In this document: positions 1 through 9,370 of the stretch, piece after piece
Layout of the letters: the number at the start of each line of letters is the position of its first letter
Numbering within the stretch: the stretch's first letter is position 1
Source: Chersky-840 sp963764205
Lineage (GTDB): Bacteria; Actinomycetota; Acidimicrobiia; Acidimicrobiales; UBA8190
Assembly (NCBI GenBank): GCA_963764205.1
Contig: CAVXRN010000002.1
Coordinates: 1-64,000 of the forward strand
Direction: 5' to 3'
DNA: 64,000 nt
Program-made: the position numbers and the translations under genes
The notes under the pieces: generated by a model
What the model saw: only the letters and a program-made list of their open reading frames with translations
The model's database searches: none
Told to the model about the DNA's origin: nothing

Positions 1-658
1 CCATGCGGATCAGACCCATGCGCATCGCCTTGAGCACGGCCTGGGCCCGGTCGTGGGAGTCGAGCTTCTGGTAGATCGACGACAGGTGGTTCTTGACGGT
101 CTTCACACTGATGTAGAGCCGCCGCGCCGCTTCGGGGATCGACACGCCGGTGGCCATGAGGCGCAGGACCTCTTCCTCGCGCTTGGAGATGATGGGACGC
201 GACGAGGCGACCGGGGGCCGCGCCGGGCGAGCGGCGTGCTGTGACAGGGCTGATGTGGCGGCCGCGGCGCCGGCCACCGAGGGGGCGATGACGCGCTCAC
301 CTCCGGCCACGCGCTCGACGGCGTCGACGATCTCCGTCGTGGTGCAGTCCTTCACCAGGTAGCCCCCGGCGCCGGCGTCGAGGGCCGAGGACACCGCGGT
401 GTCGTCGGACAACATCGACAGCACGAGGACCGACGTGCCCGGGATGAGGGTCCGGATGCGCTTGGTGGCCGCCGCGCCCGAGAGCACGGGGAGCGAGAGG
501 TCCATGAGCACGACGTCGGGATGGTGCTGCTCGGCCATGTCGACGGCCTCCTGGCCGTCGGCCGCCTCACCCACGACGTCGAGCCCGGCGTGCTCGAGGG
601 CCCAGCGCAGCCCCTCGCGCACCATGGTGTGGTCGTCTGCAATCAGGACTCGTACCAT
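1..658 (-). CDS. NarL/LuxR-family response regulator (3' end cut by window start)
   Basis: Reading from the ATG at 658, the protein starts MVRVLIADDHTMVREGLR, a receiver domain of the NarL/DegU/DevR class. The acidic pair is D8-D9, the phospho-acceptor is D53 in VVLMDLSLP, and a lysine follows in GGYLVKD. A short linker leads to a LuxR-type helix-turn-helix (SKREEEVLRLMATG, then KTVKNHLSSIYQKL). The frame stays open to base 1, so only the last residues are missing. The ATG overlaps the stop of the upstream histidine kinase (ATGA), so the two are almost certainly co-translated and form a cognate pair. The DNA target is not known; nearby inverted repeats and the tad operons are candidates by position only. 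Confidence 0.93.
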   Translation of the reverse strand, partial: MVRVLIADDHTMVREGLRWALEHAGLDVVGEAADGQEAVDMAEQHHPDVVLMDLSLPVLSGAAATKRIRTLIPGTSVLVLSMLSDDTAVSSALDAGAGGYLVKDCTTTEIVDAVERVAGGERVIAPSVAGAAAATSALSQHAARPARPPVASSRPIISKREEEVLRLMATGVSIPEAARRLYISVKTVKNHLSSIYQKLDSHDRAQAVLKAMRMGLIRM

Positions 659-2385
659 CACGCCGCCTTCATCTTCATTCGGACCGAGGTGCCCTTGCCG
701 GGCCCCGAGGTGATCTCCAACTGGGCGCCGATCGAATCGGCCCGCTCGCGCATGCCCACCAACCCGAAGCCCGACTCGCCCGACGTCTTGCCGGCGGGCA
801 GGCCCACGCCGTCGTCGATCACCTCGAGCAGGGCCCCTTCGTCGTTGCACAGCCACAGGATCGACACGTGCGACGCCCGGGAGTGGCGCTCGGCGTTCAT
901 GACGGCCTCGCGTGCCACACGCCACACCTCGCGTTCGACGGTCAGCGGCATGCGGCTGTCGGTGTCGGCCACGAGGGTGACCTCGACTCGCTGGCGTTTG
1001 TTCACCCGTTCGAGGAACGACGCCAGGACCTCACCGACGTCCTGGGACTCGGTGACGTCGGTGCGCAGGTCGACGAGCATGTCGCGCAACTCCCCGACGA
1101 GGTCGCGCAGGTCGCCGCGCAGGGCCAGCAGGTCGGCCTGCACGGCGCGCCCGTGGTTGAGCTCTACCAGCCGGTCGATCTCGAAGCCCAGGTACACCAC
1201 CGACTGGCCGATGTGGTCGTGCAGCTCGCGCGCCAGGCGGGTCCGCTCCTGCTCCATGCCCAGCGTGTGGATGCGCTCGAGCCAGCGGGCGTTGTCGATG
1301 GCGAGCGCCGCGGCGCGGGCCAGGTCGGAGATCCGCCGACGCTCGGTCGAGCCCGGCGGGTGCCGGTCCGCACCTTCCACCGCCAGCACGCCGACGATCT
1401 CGTCGCGGGCGTGCATGGGGCTGTACAGGCCCCAGCGGGACCGGAAATTCAGACCCTGGTGCAGGTCCTCGAGCACGACCGGGTCGGTGCCGTGCGCCGC
1501 GCCGTACAGGGCCCGGGGGAGCTCGACCGGGTTCTCGGGCGAGCCGGTGCGAACGCCGTTGCCCGCGGCGACGTGCCAGGTCCGGGTGGTGGGATCGAGC
1601 AACACGACCGCGGCGATGTCGGGGGTGAACATTTCCTCGAGCCGCTCGAGGGCCCAGCGTGCCGCCCCTTCGACGTGCATCGGTGTGACCTCGCGCTCGG
1701 TCGCCCGGTAGAGGTCGAGCAGCAGCTCGTTGACCTCCGAGAGTTGTTCGACGCGCGCCGCGAGGCCCTGACGAGCCTGGCGGGCGTCTTCGACCAGGTA
1801 CCGGCTGAAGCCCCCCGCCACCCCGACGAGGACGAGCTCGATGGCGAACTGCACGCTCTCGTCGGTGTCACCGGGGTGCGAGGCCAGCAGCACGCTCGGC
1901 AACGCGACGGCCAACCCGGCGATGAGGGCCAGCCCCGACACCACGCGCAGGCCGCCCGCGAACCCGGCGATGGCCGTGGCGACGGCGAGGGTGATGAGGA
2001 AGGGGGAGCGGGCAAATCCCGTGGCCTCGACGACGGCCACGCCCACCGCCACCTCGAGGAGCAGCGCGGCGGCGGTCTGCCACGGCAGCGGCTCGCGCCC
2101 GATGGGCCACACCGTGCGAACCAGGGTGTAGGCGACGAGCACGCCGCCCGCCACCGCGGCGCGGGGCCCGAGGTGCTCGATCAGCCCCAGCGCGAGCGCG
2201 AGGGAGAGCGCCACCCAGCGCAACGCGCTGAGCATGGGCCCGAAGGCGGCCACGTGCTCGGTGGAAGCGGGCCGCAGGCTCCGCCACCCGAACCAGTCGC
2301 GCCACGGCCGCGCCGCGGCCGGTGCGACCTTGTCGGCAAGCGGCTCGAGCACCACGATCGACTGTTCTCCCTGATCCGACGGCAT
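658..2385 (-). CDS. Membrane sensor histidine kinase, GAF plus HisKA_3 (NarX/DegS class)
   Basis: The N-terminal third is hydrophobic, with several membrane spans. A GAF-like domain follows (MHVEGAARWALERL onward). Next is a HisKA_3 dimerisation segment with the phospho-acceptor histidine in RLARELHDHIGQSV, and a C-terminal HATPase_c domain with N-box REAVMNAERHS, G1 VIDDGVGLP and G2 GFGLVGMRERA. This is the domain order of NarL-type kinases. I chose the ATG at 2385 (MPSDQGEQ) rather than an in-frame ATG at 2466, because the intervening 27 residues are cysteine/arginine-rich and cover an inverted repeat that looks regulatory. The stop overlaps the start of the response regulator. The ligand sensed by the GAF or membrane region cannot be told from sequence. 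Confidence 0.92.
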   Translation of the reverse strand: MPSDQGEQSIVVLEPLADKVAPAAARPWRDWFGWRSLRPASTEHVAAFGPMLSALRWVALSLALALGLIEHLGPRAAVAGGVLVAYTLVRTVWPIGREPLPWQTAAALLLEVAVGVAVVEATGFARSPFLITLAVATAIAGFAGGLRVVSGLALIAGLAVALPSVLLASHPGDTDESVQFAIELVLVGVAGGFSRYLVEDARQARQGLAARVEQLSEVNELLLDLYRATEREVTPMHVEGAARWALERLEEMFTPDIAAVVLLDPTTRTWHVAAGNGVRTGSPENPVELPRALYGAAHGTDPVVLEDLHQGLNFRSRWGLYSPMHARDEIVGVLAVEGADRHPPGSTERRRISDLARAAALAIDNARWLERIHTLGMEQERTRLARELHDHIGQSVVYLGFEIDRLVELNHGRAVQADLLALRGDLRDLVGELRDMLVDLRTDVTESQDVGEVLASFLERVNKRQRVEVTLVADTDSRMPLTVEREVWRVAREAVMNAERHSRASHVSILWLCNDEGALLEVIDDGVGLPAGKTSGESGFGLVGMRERADSIGAQLEITSGPGKGTSVRMKMKAA

Positions 2386-2393
2386 TGTCTGGG

Positions 2394-2419
2394 CGATACG
2401 GACTGCACCTCTCGTATCG
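2394..2419. promoter_or_regulatory. Inverted repeat upstream of the histidine kinase
   Basis: Perfect 7-bp arms CGATACG and CGTATCG separated by 12 bp, lying 9-34 bp before the chosen kinase start. The position suits an operator, possibly autoregulatory, or a leader hairpin. No function is proven. Confidence 0.4.
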
Positions 2420-2545
2420 TGTTTCCGGCCCCCGATCCTGAGGCCGCAGGCACATTTCTCGCGCAAATTTTCCCGGTCCCGAGGCGGGCGCGGCCGCGTC
2501 CGGCCCCGGCCCGAGACAGGCGAATTATGCCGCTGAGCTGGGTGT

Positions 2546-3932
2546 TCAGCGCGAGCTGGGGGTGCGGACGGCCACGATCCAGTGGCGGTCGCTGATCCGC
2601 ACCGTCCAGCCCGGGTCGCGCGAGATGAGCGAAGCCAGGGCCTGGGTGCGGGGCCAGAGCACCACGTCGAACCGGTAGCGGGCCAGGACCGCCTGCCAGC
2701 CCTCGGACCCTGTCAGCAACGTGCCGTAGTCCTTCTCGACCCGAGGCGGGAACACGTCGGCCCGGTCGTCGATGAAGGCGCTGGCCCTGGTCCCGTAGCG
2801 GAACTCGAGGTAGTTGCCGACGTAGTCGGTGGTGGCCACCCGGCCCGGCACCAGGTGGTGGCTCTGGAGCCACGACACCTCGGCCACCGGGTACAGCGAC
2901 AGGTTGTAGGCGGGGCGTTGCAGGGCTCCGGCGGTGAGCGCGACGGCCGAGCGCGACGAGGGCGGCCACACCGGCGGCGGGGAGCACGCCACGTCGGGCG
3001 CCGTCGATGGTGCCCAGCCCGGCCAGCCCTCGCGCCAGGACGGGCGTGATGAGGAGTGCGGCCACAGGGACGTTGCGCGAGGCGGACAGCGCCGCGGCGG
3101 TGAACACCACGAGGACGAGGACGTCCTCGATGGACCCACGCCGGGCCACGAGCAGGACCACGGCCAGAAGCGCCTCGGCCAGGAAGGCGGCGTTGACGGG
3201 GTCCGAGAAGCTCGGTGACTGCCACTCGACGATGTGGGCGAAGGCGGCGTGGTGCGTGATCACGCTCAACGGGTAGGCCACCAGTCGCCATCCGATGGGG
3301 TTGGCCACGCCCAGCACGGCACCGATCGCGGCGAACCCGAGCAGGCGCGGCAGCCGGCCCTGCTCGGTGCCGTCGAGGCGCCGCCCCGCCATGCGGATCA
3401 GGAGGTAGGCGAGGCCGAGGGGCCAACTGCCGTGCACGTTGAGCCACACCCACATGAGCGGCACGAGCGCCCACGGCGGCCCCGCGTCGGTCTCGACCAT
3501 CACGACGAGGACGGCGAAGAGCACCAGCGCGATCAGCAGTGGTCGCGACGACCAGTAGCCCGTCCCCACCCCGAGCAGCGCCGTGGCCGCGATGATCCTC
3601 CCCATGAGCTGCTGGGCGGGGCGCGTCAGCACCCACCCGAGCACCGCCAGCAGCGCGCACAGCACGGCGTGGAGCACCTGCAGACCGTGCCCGCCGGCCA
3701 GGTTCTCGAGCCCGCGATACAGGACCGAGGCCAACCACGACTCGACGACCCAGGGACGACCGAGCGCGGTGAAGGTGTAGGGGTCGGTCGTGGGGACGCC
3801 GTGGGCGAGGATGACTCGACCCGTGGCGACATGGGTCAGGAACGAGTTGTCGTGCAGTCGCTGCAGCCCGACGACGGTTCCCCAGAGGGCGAACGCGCCT
3901 CCGACGACCGTGGCGACCCGTGGCGTACGCAC
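2546..3932 (-). CDS. Polytopic membrane protein with C-terminal extracytoplasmic domain (frameshift near 2940)
   Basis: Starting at 3932 (MRTPRVATVVGG), the first ~330 residues contain about ten hydrophobic spans. An early motif, GRVILAHGVPTTDPYTF, is seen in actinobacterial polytopic proteins loosely related to GT-C glycosyltransferases. The frame is lost near 2940. The adjacent frame continues sensibly (VALTAGALQRPAYNLSLYP onward) through a soluble domain to the stop at 2546. Total length is 3n+1, so one extra base explains the break. It follows tadC with a short gap and could be the last gene of the tad operon or the first of the kinase pair. A transferase role is only a guess, since no catalytic motif is certain. 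Confidence 0.7.
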
Positions 3933-3949
3933 GGCCCTGACAGCGGCCG

Positions 3950-4873
3950 TCAGTGACCGCGAAAGGCTTGGAAGATCCCGAGGACCGCGGGGCCTGCGAT
4001 GATGACGAACAGCGCGGGCATGATGCAGAACACCATGGGGAAGAGCATCTTGACCGGCGCCTTCTGCGCCTGCTCCTGGGCGAACTGGTGGCGTTTCACA
4101 CGCATCTCCGCCGCCTGGCTGCGCAGGATCGATCCCACCGAGACGCCGAAGGTGTCGGCCTGGACCAGTGCCAGGACGAACGATCGCAGCTCGGGGAGCT
4201 CGGTGCGGGCGTCCAACGCCCGCAGCGCGTCGGCCCGGCTCGAGCCGGCCCGCATCTCACCCAGCATGCGGGAGAACTCGTCCGACAGCGGCCCCGGCAC
4301 CATGGTGACGGTGCGGGCCAGGGCCTGTTCGAAGCCCAGACCGGCTTCCACGCTGATGGTGAGCAGGTCGAGCACGTCGGGCAGCTTGTGACGCATGGCG
4401 AACTGGCGCTCGGCCACCGCTCGGTTGAGCCAGGCGTCGGGGCCAGCCGCACCGAAGAGGCCGATCAAGATGATCACGGCCCACAGCGAGGTGCCCGACA
4501 GGTTGGTGAGCTGCCACACGACGAGCCACAGCACCGGGACCGCCACCACCGAGAGGACGCGGATGACGAGGAACTGGTCGATCTGCTCGGGCAGTCCACG
4601 CCCGGCGAGCACCAGCTTGTGGCGCAACTTGTCGAGGTACTCGGTGGGGAGCAGGCGCTTGAGCGTGGCAACCACGTACGCCGCGCTCGGCGCCAGCACG
4701 CGGTCGACAAAGGGCTCGCGCAGGTCCTCCTCGCGCTTCATGGCGGGCGTCTCGTAGTCCCCCAGACGGGCGCGGGCGGTTCGTACGCTCAGCCGCTCGT
4801 CGGCCTTGACGGCCGCGGCGTAGGCGAGCGCGGTGGCGGTGATGAAGACGGCGATGACGACCAAGGGCAACAT
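3950..4873 (-). CDS. tadC: TadC-like type II secretion system F-domain protein
   Basis: A 307-residue inner-membrane platform protein of the Tad/Flp pilus system. It has an N-terminal span, paired central spans (VAVPVLWLVVWQLTNL and AVIILIGLFGAAG), a cytoplasmic T2SSF segment (LPDVLDLLTISVEAGLGFEQAL) and a C-terminal hydrophobic pair ending FQAFRGH. The helical signature ISVEAGLGFEQALARTV is typical of TadC. It begins one base after the tadB stop, consistent with co-translation. With TadB it should form the heteromeric platform that TadA drives. Confidence 0.93.
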   Translation of the reverse strand: MLPLVVIAVFITATALAYAAAVKADERLSVRTARARLGDYETPAMKREEDLREPFVDRVLAPSAAYVVATLKRLLPTEYLDKLRHKLVLAGRGLPEQIDQFLVIRVLSVVAVPVLWLVVWQLTNLSGTSLWAVIILIGLFGAAGPDAWLNRAVAERQFAMRHKLPDVLDLLTISVEAGLGFEQALARTVTMVPGPLSDEFSRMLGEMRAGSSRADALRALDARTELPELRSFVLALVQADTFGVSVGSILRSQAAEMRVKRHQFAQEQAQKAPVKMLFPMVFCIMPALFVIIAGPAVLGIFQAFRGH

Positions 4874-4874
4874 G

Positions 4875-5861
4875 TCAGACCTCGATGTCCACGATTTTGC
4901 TCACCCAGAAGATGCCGATCGCGGCCAGCACGATGGAGCCGTAGAACAGGATTTCCCCGAACGCCTGGTGGAACAAAGGCCTGATGTAGCTGGGGTTCAC
5001 GCTGTAGACGAACACGCCGATGGCGATGGGCAGGACCGAGATGACCCATGCGCCGATCCGTCCCTCGGCCGTGAGCGTGTGGGCGTCGCGTCGGATCCGG
5101 GCCCGGGCCATCATGGTGTCGGCCACGATGTCGAGGAGCTCGGCCAGGTTGCCGCCTACCTCGCGCTGGATCCCGATAGCCGAGACCACCCACTCGAAGT
5201 CCGGGCTGCGGACCTTCTGGGCCACCTCGTTGAGCGCGTCGACCAGGGGGCGTCCCAACCGGGCCTCGGCCACGACGTGGCGCATCTCCTTGCCGATGGG
5301 GTCCGACAGCTGCTGGGAGACGGTGGTGAGACCCTGGAGGATCGAGAATCCCGAGCGCAGCGTGGTGCCGAGCAGCTGGAGCATGTCCGGGAGCTGGTCC
5401 GTGAAGGCGGTGGTGCGTCGTTTGGCCATCTGCATGAGGATCGCCCACGGGGCGATGGCGATGACGGCGAGGACGATGAGACCCACCATGGCGTTGCCGA
5501 GCAGGAAGCCCAGCGCGCCACCCACCACGGCTCCCATGAGGTAGACGAACAGCGCCTCGGCCGGCCGCACCGGGAGGTCGGCCTGGTCGAGCAGGCGCTT
5601 GAGGAACTGCAGCACGCCTCGCTTCGACGCCAGCTCGGCCACCGCCGCCACGGCGCGTTGCATGAACGGGGTTTCGACGAACTCCGACTTCCCCCCGGCC
5701 TTGGTCGCCACGATGGCACCGGCGTCGCCGCCGGTCCGCACCGAGTACGGCGCCAACGCCTCGTGCAGGTGGCGCTGGCGCTCCCGCAGCACCACGCTGA
5801 TCAACCCCCACGCCAAGAGCGCGGCAGCGGGGAGCACGAGGATGGCGATGAGGACGGTCAT
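4875..5861 (-). CDS. tadB: TadB-like type II secretion system F-domain protein
   Basis: A 328-residue inner-membrane platform protein. The start is the ATG at 5861, which overlaps the tadA stop in an ATGA; longer upstream readings are shadows of tadA. An N-terminal anchor (ILVLPAAALLAWGLISVV) is followed by a basic cytoplasmic stretch, two central spans and the T2SSF core (LPDMLQLLGTTLRSGFSILQGL), in which the GFSILQGL helix is conserved across TadB proteins. Two C-terminal spans follow. It should partner with TadC and the TadA ATPase to export pseudopilins. Confidence 0.94.
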   Translation of the reverse strand: MTVLIAILVLPAAALLAWGLISVVLRERQRHLHEALAPYSVRTGGDAGAIVATKAGGKSEFVETPFMQRAVAAVAELASKRGVLQFLKRLLDQADLPVRPAEALFVYLMGAVVGGALGFLLGNAMVGLIVLAVIAIAPWAILMQMAKRRTTAFTDQLPDMLQLLGTTLRSGFSILQGLTTVSQQLSDPIGKEMRHVVAEARLGRPLVDALNEVAQKVRSPDFEWVVSAIGIQREVGGNLAELLDIVADTMMARARIRRDAHTLTAEGRIGAWVISVLPIAIGVFVYSVNPSYIRPLFHQAFGEILFYGSIVLAAIGIFWVSKIVDIEV

Positions 5862-7216
5862 CGCCGCGCCACCCGGATACGGGAGAACTCCTCCTCCGCG
5901 AACAGCTCGGGCTCGAGCGGCACCCCGGCGTCCTCGAGCTTGTCGCCGAACTGGGGCCGGATCCCGAGCGACTTGAGCGTGCCCTTGTACTTCCCGTCCT
6001 CGTCCATGCCCATGGAGAAGTCGAAGAGGAACAGGTCCTGGGTGATCACGACCTCGCCCTCCATGTGCTGGACCTCCGAGACGTGGGTGACCCGCCGGGT
6101 CCCGTCCCGCAGCCGCGTCAGGTGGATGATGAGGTCGATGGCCGACGACATCTGCTCCCGGATGACCCGGATGGGCAGGTCGAAGCCGGCCATCAGCGTC
6201 ATCGTCTCGATGCGCGACAGGGTGTCGCGGGGGCTGTTGGAGTGCACGGTGGTCAACGACCCGTCGTGGCCGGTGTTCATGGCCTGGAGCATGTCGAGGG
6301 CTTCGCCGCCACGACACTCACCGACGATGATCCGGTCGGGCCGCATGCGCAAGGAGTTGCGCATCAGGTCGCGGATCGTGACCTCGCCCCGTCCCTCGAT
6401 GTTGGGCGGGCGTGACTCGAGCGAGGCGACGTGCTCCTGGCGCAGCTGGAGCTCCTTGGAGTCCTCGATGGTCACGATGCGCTCGTCTCCGGGCACGAAC
6501 GACGACAACACGTTGAGCAGAGTCGTCTTCCCGGTGTCGGTCCCGCCCGACACGATGATGTTCAGCTTGCCCACCACGCACGCCTCGATGAAGCGGGCCA
6601 GTGCCGAGGTGATGGTGAGGTTCGAGATCAGGTCCTCGACCTGCAAGGGGTCCTTGGAGAACTTCCGGACGGTGAGGAACGGCCCCCCGTAGGCGAGCGG
6701 GTGGATCACGGCGTTGACGCGCGAACCGTCGGGCAGCCGGGCGTCGACCATGGGCGACGCCTCGTCCACGCGCCGGCTCACCTCTCCGACGATCTTGTCG
6801 ATGACCCGCCGCAGGTGGGTCTCGTCGATGAAGCTCGTCGGGGTGCGCTCGATCTTGCCGTGGCGCTCGATGTAGACCTTGTCCGGCCCGTTGACCATGA
6901 CTTCGGAGACGTCGGGGTCCTCGAGATAGGTCTGGATGGGCCCGTAGCCGAGGATGTCGTTGGCGATGTCCTCGCCCAGTCGCGCCTTGTCGGCCAGCGA
7001 CAGGGGAGTGGTCTCGTCGGCCAGCGCCGCCTGCAGGTGCGCGTTCACCCGGGGTCGCAGGTCCTTGGCGGTGAGCCGGCCCTGGGACAGCTCGGGCCCG
7101 AGCTCCTCGATGAGCCGCTGGTGCACGCGCAGGTGCACCTCTTCGAGGATCCGCGCTCGAGCTTCCTCGGAGGAGAGGAACGAGCCGGCCTGGCGCAGGT
7201 TGTCGGAAAGGGTCAT
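5858..7216 (-). CDS. tadA: TadA/CpaF secretion ATPase
   Basis: A 452-residue hexameric secretion ATPase that powers Tad pilus assembly. The N-terminal helical domain is followed by the PAS-like N2 domain (GPIQTYLEDPDVSEVMVNG). The Walker A motif is GGTDTGKT (224-231); the usual family sequence is GGTGSGKT, so two loop residues differ but the GxxxxGKT pattern is kept. The Asp box is near 250, and the Walker B region RIIVGECRGGEALDML (about 295-310) has cysteine where valine is usual. The His-box segment GHDGSLTTVHSNSP follows. Downstream tadB starts within its stop codon; upstream cpaE ends 10 bp away. Confidence 0.96.
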   Translation of the reverse strand: MTLSDNLRQAGSFLSSEEARARILEEVHLRVHQRLIEELGPELSQGRLTAKDLRPRVNAHLQAALADETTPLSLADKARLGEDIANDILGYGPIQTYLEDPDVSEVMVNGPDKVYIERHGKIERTPTSFIDETHLRRVIDKIVGEVSRRVDEASPMVDARLPDGSRVNAVIHPLAYGGPFLTVRKFSKDPLQVEDLISNLTITSALARFIEACVVGKLNIIVSGGTDTGKTTLLNVLSSFVPGDERIVTIEDSKELQLRQEHVASLESRPPNIEGRGEVTIRDLMRNSLRMRPDRIIVGECRGGEALDMLQAMNTGHDGSLTTVHSNSPRDTLSRIETMTLMAGFDLPIRVIREQMSSAIDLIIHLTRLRDGTRRVTHVSEVQHMEGEVVITQDLFLFDFSMGMDEDGKYKGTLKSLGIRPQFGDKLEDAGVPLEPELFAEEEFSRIRVARR

Positions 7217-7226
7217 GGCATTCCCC

Positions 7227-8423
7227 TCACACGGATTGTCGGGACTGCGTCGGGCCCGACGCAGCGGTCATCAAGGTGTCGGCCAGGCTGTCGATGCTCT
7301 TGGCGAACTTCGACCGAGGGGCGCTCGTCACGACGGGGACGCCGCGGTTGACCGACTCCGCCACCAAGATGTCACTGGGCAACGCCGCGTCCACCTTGAG
7401 CTGCAGGGCGCGCTCGGCGTCCGCCTCGGTGAGGCCGACCCTGGTGTTGGCCCGGTTGAGCACGAACTTGACCCGTGAGAACGGGATGCCGAGCACGCGC
7501 ATGGTCTGGAGCCCGATGCGGGCGCTCTTGAGGCTCATGACGTCGAGCCCCGCCATGACCAGGATGTCGTCGGAGGACTCGATGGCCGCCAACGTGACCT
7601 CGGCGAAGTTGGCGGACGTGTCGACCACGACGTACGCACACCGCTCGCGCAGGATCTGGAGCACCCGGGCCAGATCGGCGCCGCCGATCTCGTCGGCGGA
7701 GCTCGGCTCGGTCGGGGCGGCCAGGACGAGCAGGCCGCTGGGCGGGTGTCGCAGGAGCAGGTTCTCGAGCAGGCTCCCGTCGAGACGGTCACCGGCCTGG
7801 ACGGCCTCGGCGATGGTGTGAGTCGGCTGGAGCTGGAGCATGAGCGCGACGTCACCGAACTGCAGGTCGGCGTCGACGAGGACGACGGGCTGGATCGTCC
7901 GCTTGGCCAGTGCCACGGCCAGGTTGATGGCGACGACGGACTTGCCCGTCCCGCCCTTGGTGCAGAACACCGAGACCACCCGCCCCGGTGTCGGCGCCGA
8001 GCTCGCCGCCGCGCCGGTGTCCGCGCCCGGCACCCGGGCCAGGACGCGGGCCGAGGCGCGCGACAGCGCGTCGAGGAGCTCGGCGTCCTCGGCCGAGACC
8101 GCCACGACGTCGTCGACCCCGGAGCGAAGCGCCTGCTGCAGCACCTCAGCCGACAACTCGTACACGACCATGATGGCGCTGCACCCGGGGCGGAAGGCCA
8201 TGAGCCCGGCGACCTGGGCGATGACGCTGTCGGGGGACTCCGACGGCCCGAAGACCACGACACCGGGACGCGAGGCGTCGATGGTCTCGGTGAACGAGGC
8301 CAGGGTGGAGTACCCGACGACGCTGGCGTCGAGATCCCGGACGTGCTCGGTGAGCACGTCCCGGACGACCTCGTCGGGGTCAACGACTCCGATCAACACC
8401 ACGTCGTGCTGCGTGCCGGCCAT
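7227..8423 (-). CDS. cpaE: CpaE/TadZ-like pilus-localising ATPase
   Basis: A 398-residue ParA/MinD-superfamily protein. Residues 1-130 form an atypical receiver-like domain (VVLIGVVDPDEVVRDVL), as in TadZ/CpaE proteins. The ATPase domain has a deviant Walker A, KGGTGKS (156-162), followed by INLAVALAK. A later segment, DADLQFGDVALML, is characteristic of CpaE. The protein places the Tad machine at its site in the cell. It lies 3 bp downstream of cpaB copy 1 and just before tadA. Confidence 0.93.
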   Translation of the reverse strand: MAGTQHDVVLIGVVDPDEVVRDVLTEHVRDLDASVVGYSTLASFTETIDASRPGVVVFGPSESPDSVIAQVAGLMAFRPGCSAIMVVYELSAEVLQQALRSGVDDVVAVSAEDAELLDALSRASARVLARVPGADTGAAASSAPTPGRVVSVFCTKGGTGKSVVAINLAVALAKRTIQPVVLVDADLQFGDVALMLQLQPTHTIAEAVQAGDRLDGSLLENLLLRHPPSGLLVLAAPTEPSSADEIGGADLARVLQILRERCAYVVVDTSANFAEVTLAAIESSDDILVMAGLDVMSLKSARIGLQTMRVLGIPFSRVKFVLNRANTRVGLTEADAERALQLKVDAALPSDILVAESVNRGVPVVTSAPRSKFAKSIDSLADTLMTAASGPTQSRQSV

Positions 8424-8426
8424 CTC

Positions 8427-9188
8427 TCAGCCCCCCGCCGTCGGGCTGGCGGGGATCAGGTTCGAGCCGTTGATGGTGGTGGGCGCCCCCGCCGTGTTGC
8501 CGGCGGCTTCGAGCGCCAGGTAGATGCCCCCGGTCACACCACCGCCGTCACTGTCGGCCAGGGCGATGCGAGCGGCGTCGGCGGGCGACACGGCGAAGGT
8601 GATCACGTTGCTCGGTGCCGTGGCGGTCGAGGCGGTGGAGCTCGCGGCGGCGCCCGGCGTCGGCACCAACGTGGTGCCCACGGCCAGGACCGGCACGGAC
8701 TGGAACAGGTACGTCTCCTGGTTGCCGTTGAGGTCGACGAGGATGTCGACCTTGTCGCCGGGGTGGATGAGGCCGGCCACGCCGTGGACCTGGTCGACCG
8801 ACACCGAGATGGCGACGTCGCCGGCGGGCACGGTCTCGGCCGCGACGCTGGCGATGGTGTCGGGTGACACGAACATCCCGTTGACGACGATCTCGCCCGC
8901 CGGCAGGTTGGCGTCGGCCGAGTCGTTGCGGATGGCGTCGAGGTTGGTCACCGCCGAGGACGGCCGGAACTCGGCCGGGATCTTCTTCTGCTGGAGATAC
9001 CCACCGCTCGCCGCGTCGGCGCCGCTCAGGGTGCGGGGGATCGGCTTGGTGATCACGTAGGCGGAGACCAGCTTGGCGTTGTGGTAGGCGTCGTTCTGCG
9101 CGTTGTTGAGGAACACGTAGCTGAGCACCGAGGCCAGCACCCCGACCGCGACGGCGACGGCGACCACGACCGTCCGCTTGGAAGTCAT
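8427..9188 (-). CDS. cpaB: CpaB/RcpC-like SAF-domain pilus protein, copy 1 (short tail)
   Basis: A membrane-anchored, extracytoplasmic Tad assembly protein. The start is the ATG at 9188 (MTSKRTVV) with ribosome-binding sequence AAGGGGGG just upstream. A single N-terminal span (VAVAVGVLASVLSYVFL) leads to a SAF-like region (ANLPAGEIVVNGMF) and the RcpC segment (IHPGDKVDILVDLNG). The protein matches copy 2 (11665-12513) in every residue up to SPT, then ends AGG-stop because the inverted repeat stops at 8439. Copy 2 continues for about 30 more residues. Whether the shorter tail matters is unknown. It heads the motor half-operon cpaE-tadA-tadB-tadC. Confidence 0.9.
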   Translation of the reverse strand: MTSKRTVVVAVAVAVGVLASVLSYVFLNNAQNDAYHNAKLVSAYVITKPIPRTLSGADAASGGYLQQKKIPAEFRPSSAVTNLDAIRNDSADANLPAGEIVVNGMFVSPDTIASVAAETVPAGDVAISVSVDQVHGVAGLIHPGDKVDILVDLNGNQETYLFQSVPVLAVGTTLVPTPGAAASSTASTATAPSNVITFAVSPADAARIALADSDGGGVTGGIYLALEAAGNTAGAPTTINGSNLIPASPTAGG

Positions 9189-9370
9189 CCGTGTCCCCCC
9201 TTGTCGAGCCGGCGCCGATGCCGTGCTCGACGTTCGTGCTCGGAGCTGCAAATGTCGGCGTCCGGCGATGGGCAGCAGTGCCCGATGACGCCCAGTGTGC
9301 GCGACCCCCAGGGCCTTGACAATGACCTGGGAGACAAATGAGTCGCAGGTCCTACCGCCTTTTTCGAGGT
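8439..9370 (+). repeat. Left arm of 932-bp inverted repeat
   Basis: Bases 8439-9370 are the reverse complement of 11483-12414. Each position x pairs with 20853-x: the cpaB ATGs at 9188 and 11665 obey this, and so do both outer and both inner ends, so the arms contain no net indel. Encoded proteins and shadow frames are identical in both arms. The arm holds nearly all of cpaB and its 182-bp upstream region. No transposase or terminal target duplication is visible. Confidence 0.93.

Noticed and set aside
868..2595. Long plus-strand ORF opposite the histidine kinase
   Set aside because: Composition (Arg, His, Gly, Asp, Pro-rich) is that of an antisense shadow of a GC-rich gene; no domain or ribosome-binding site.
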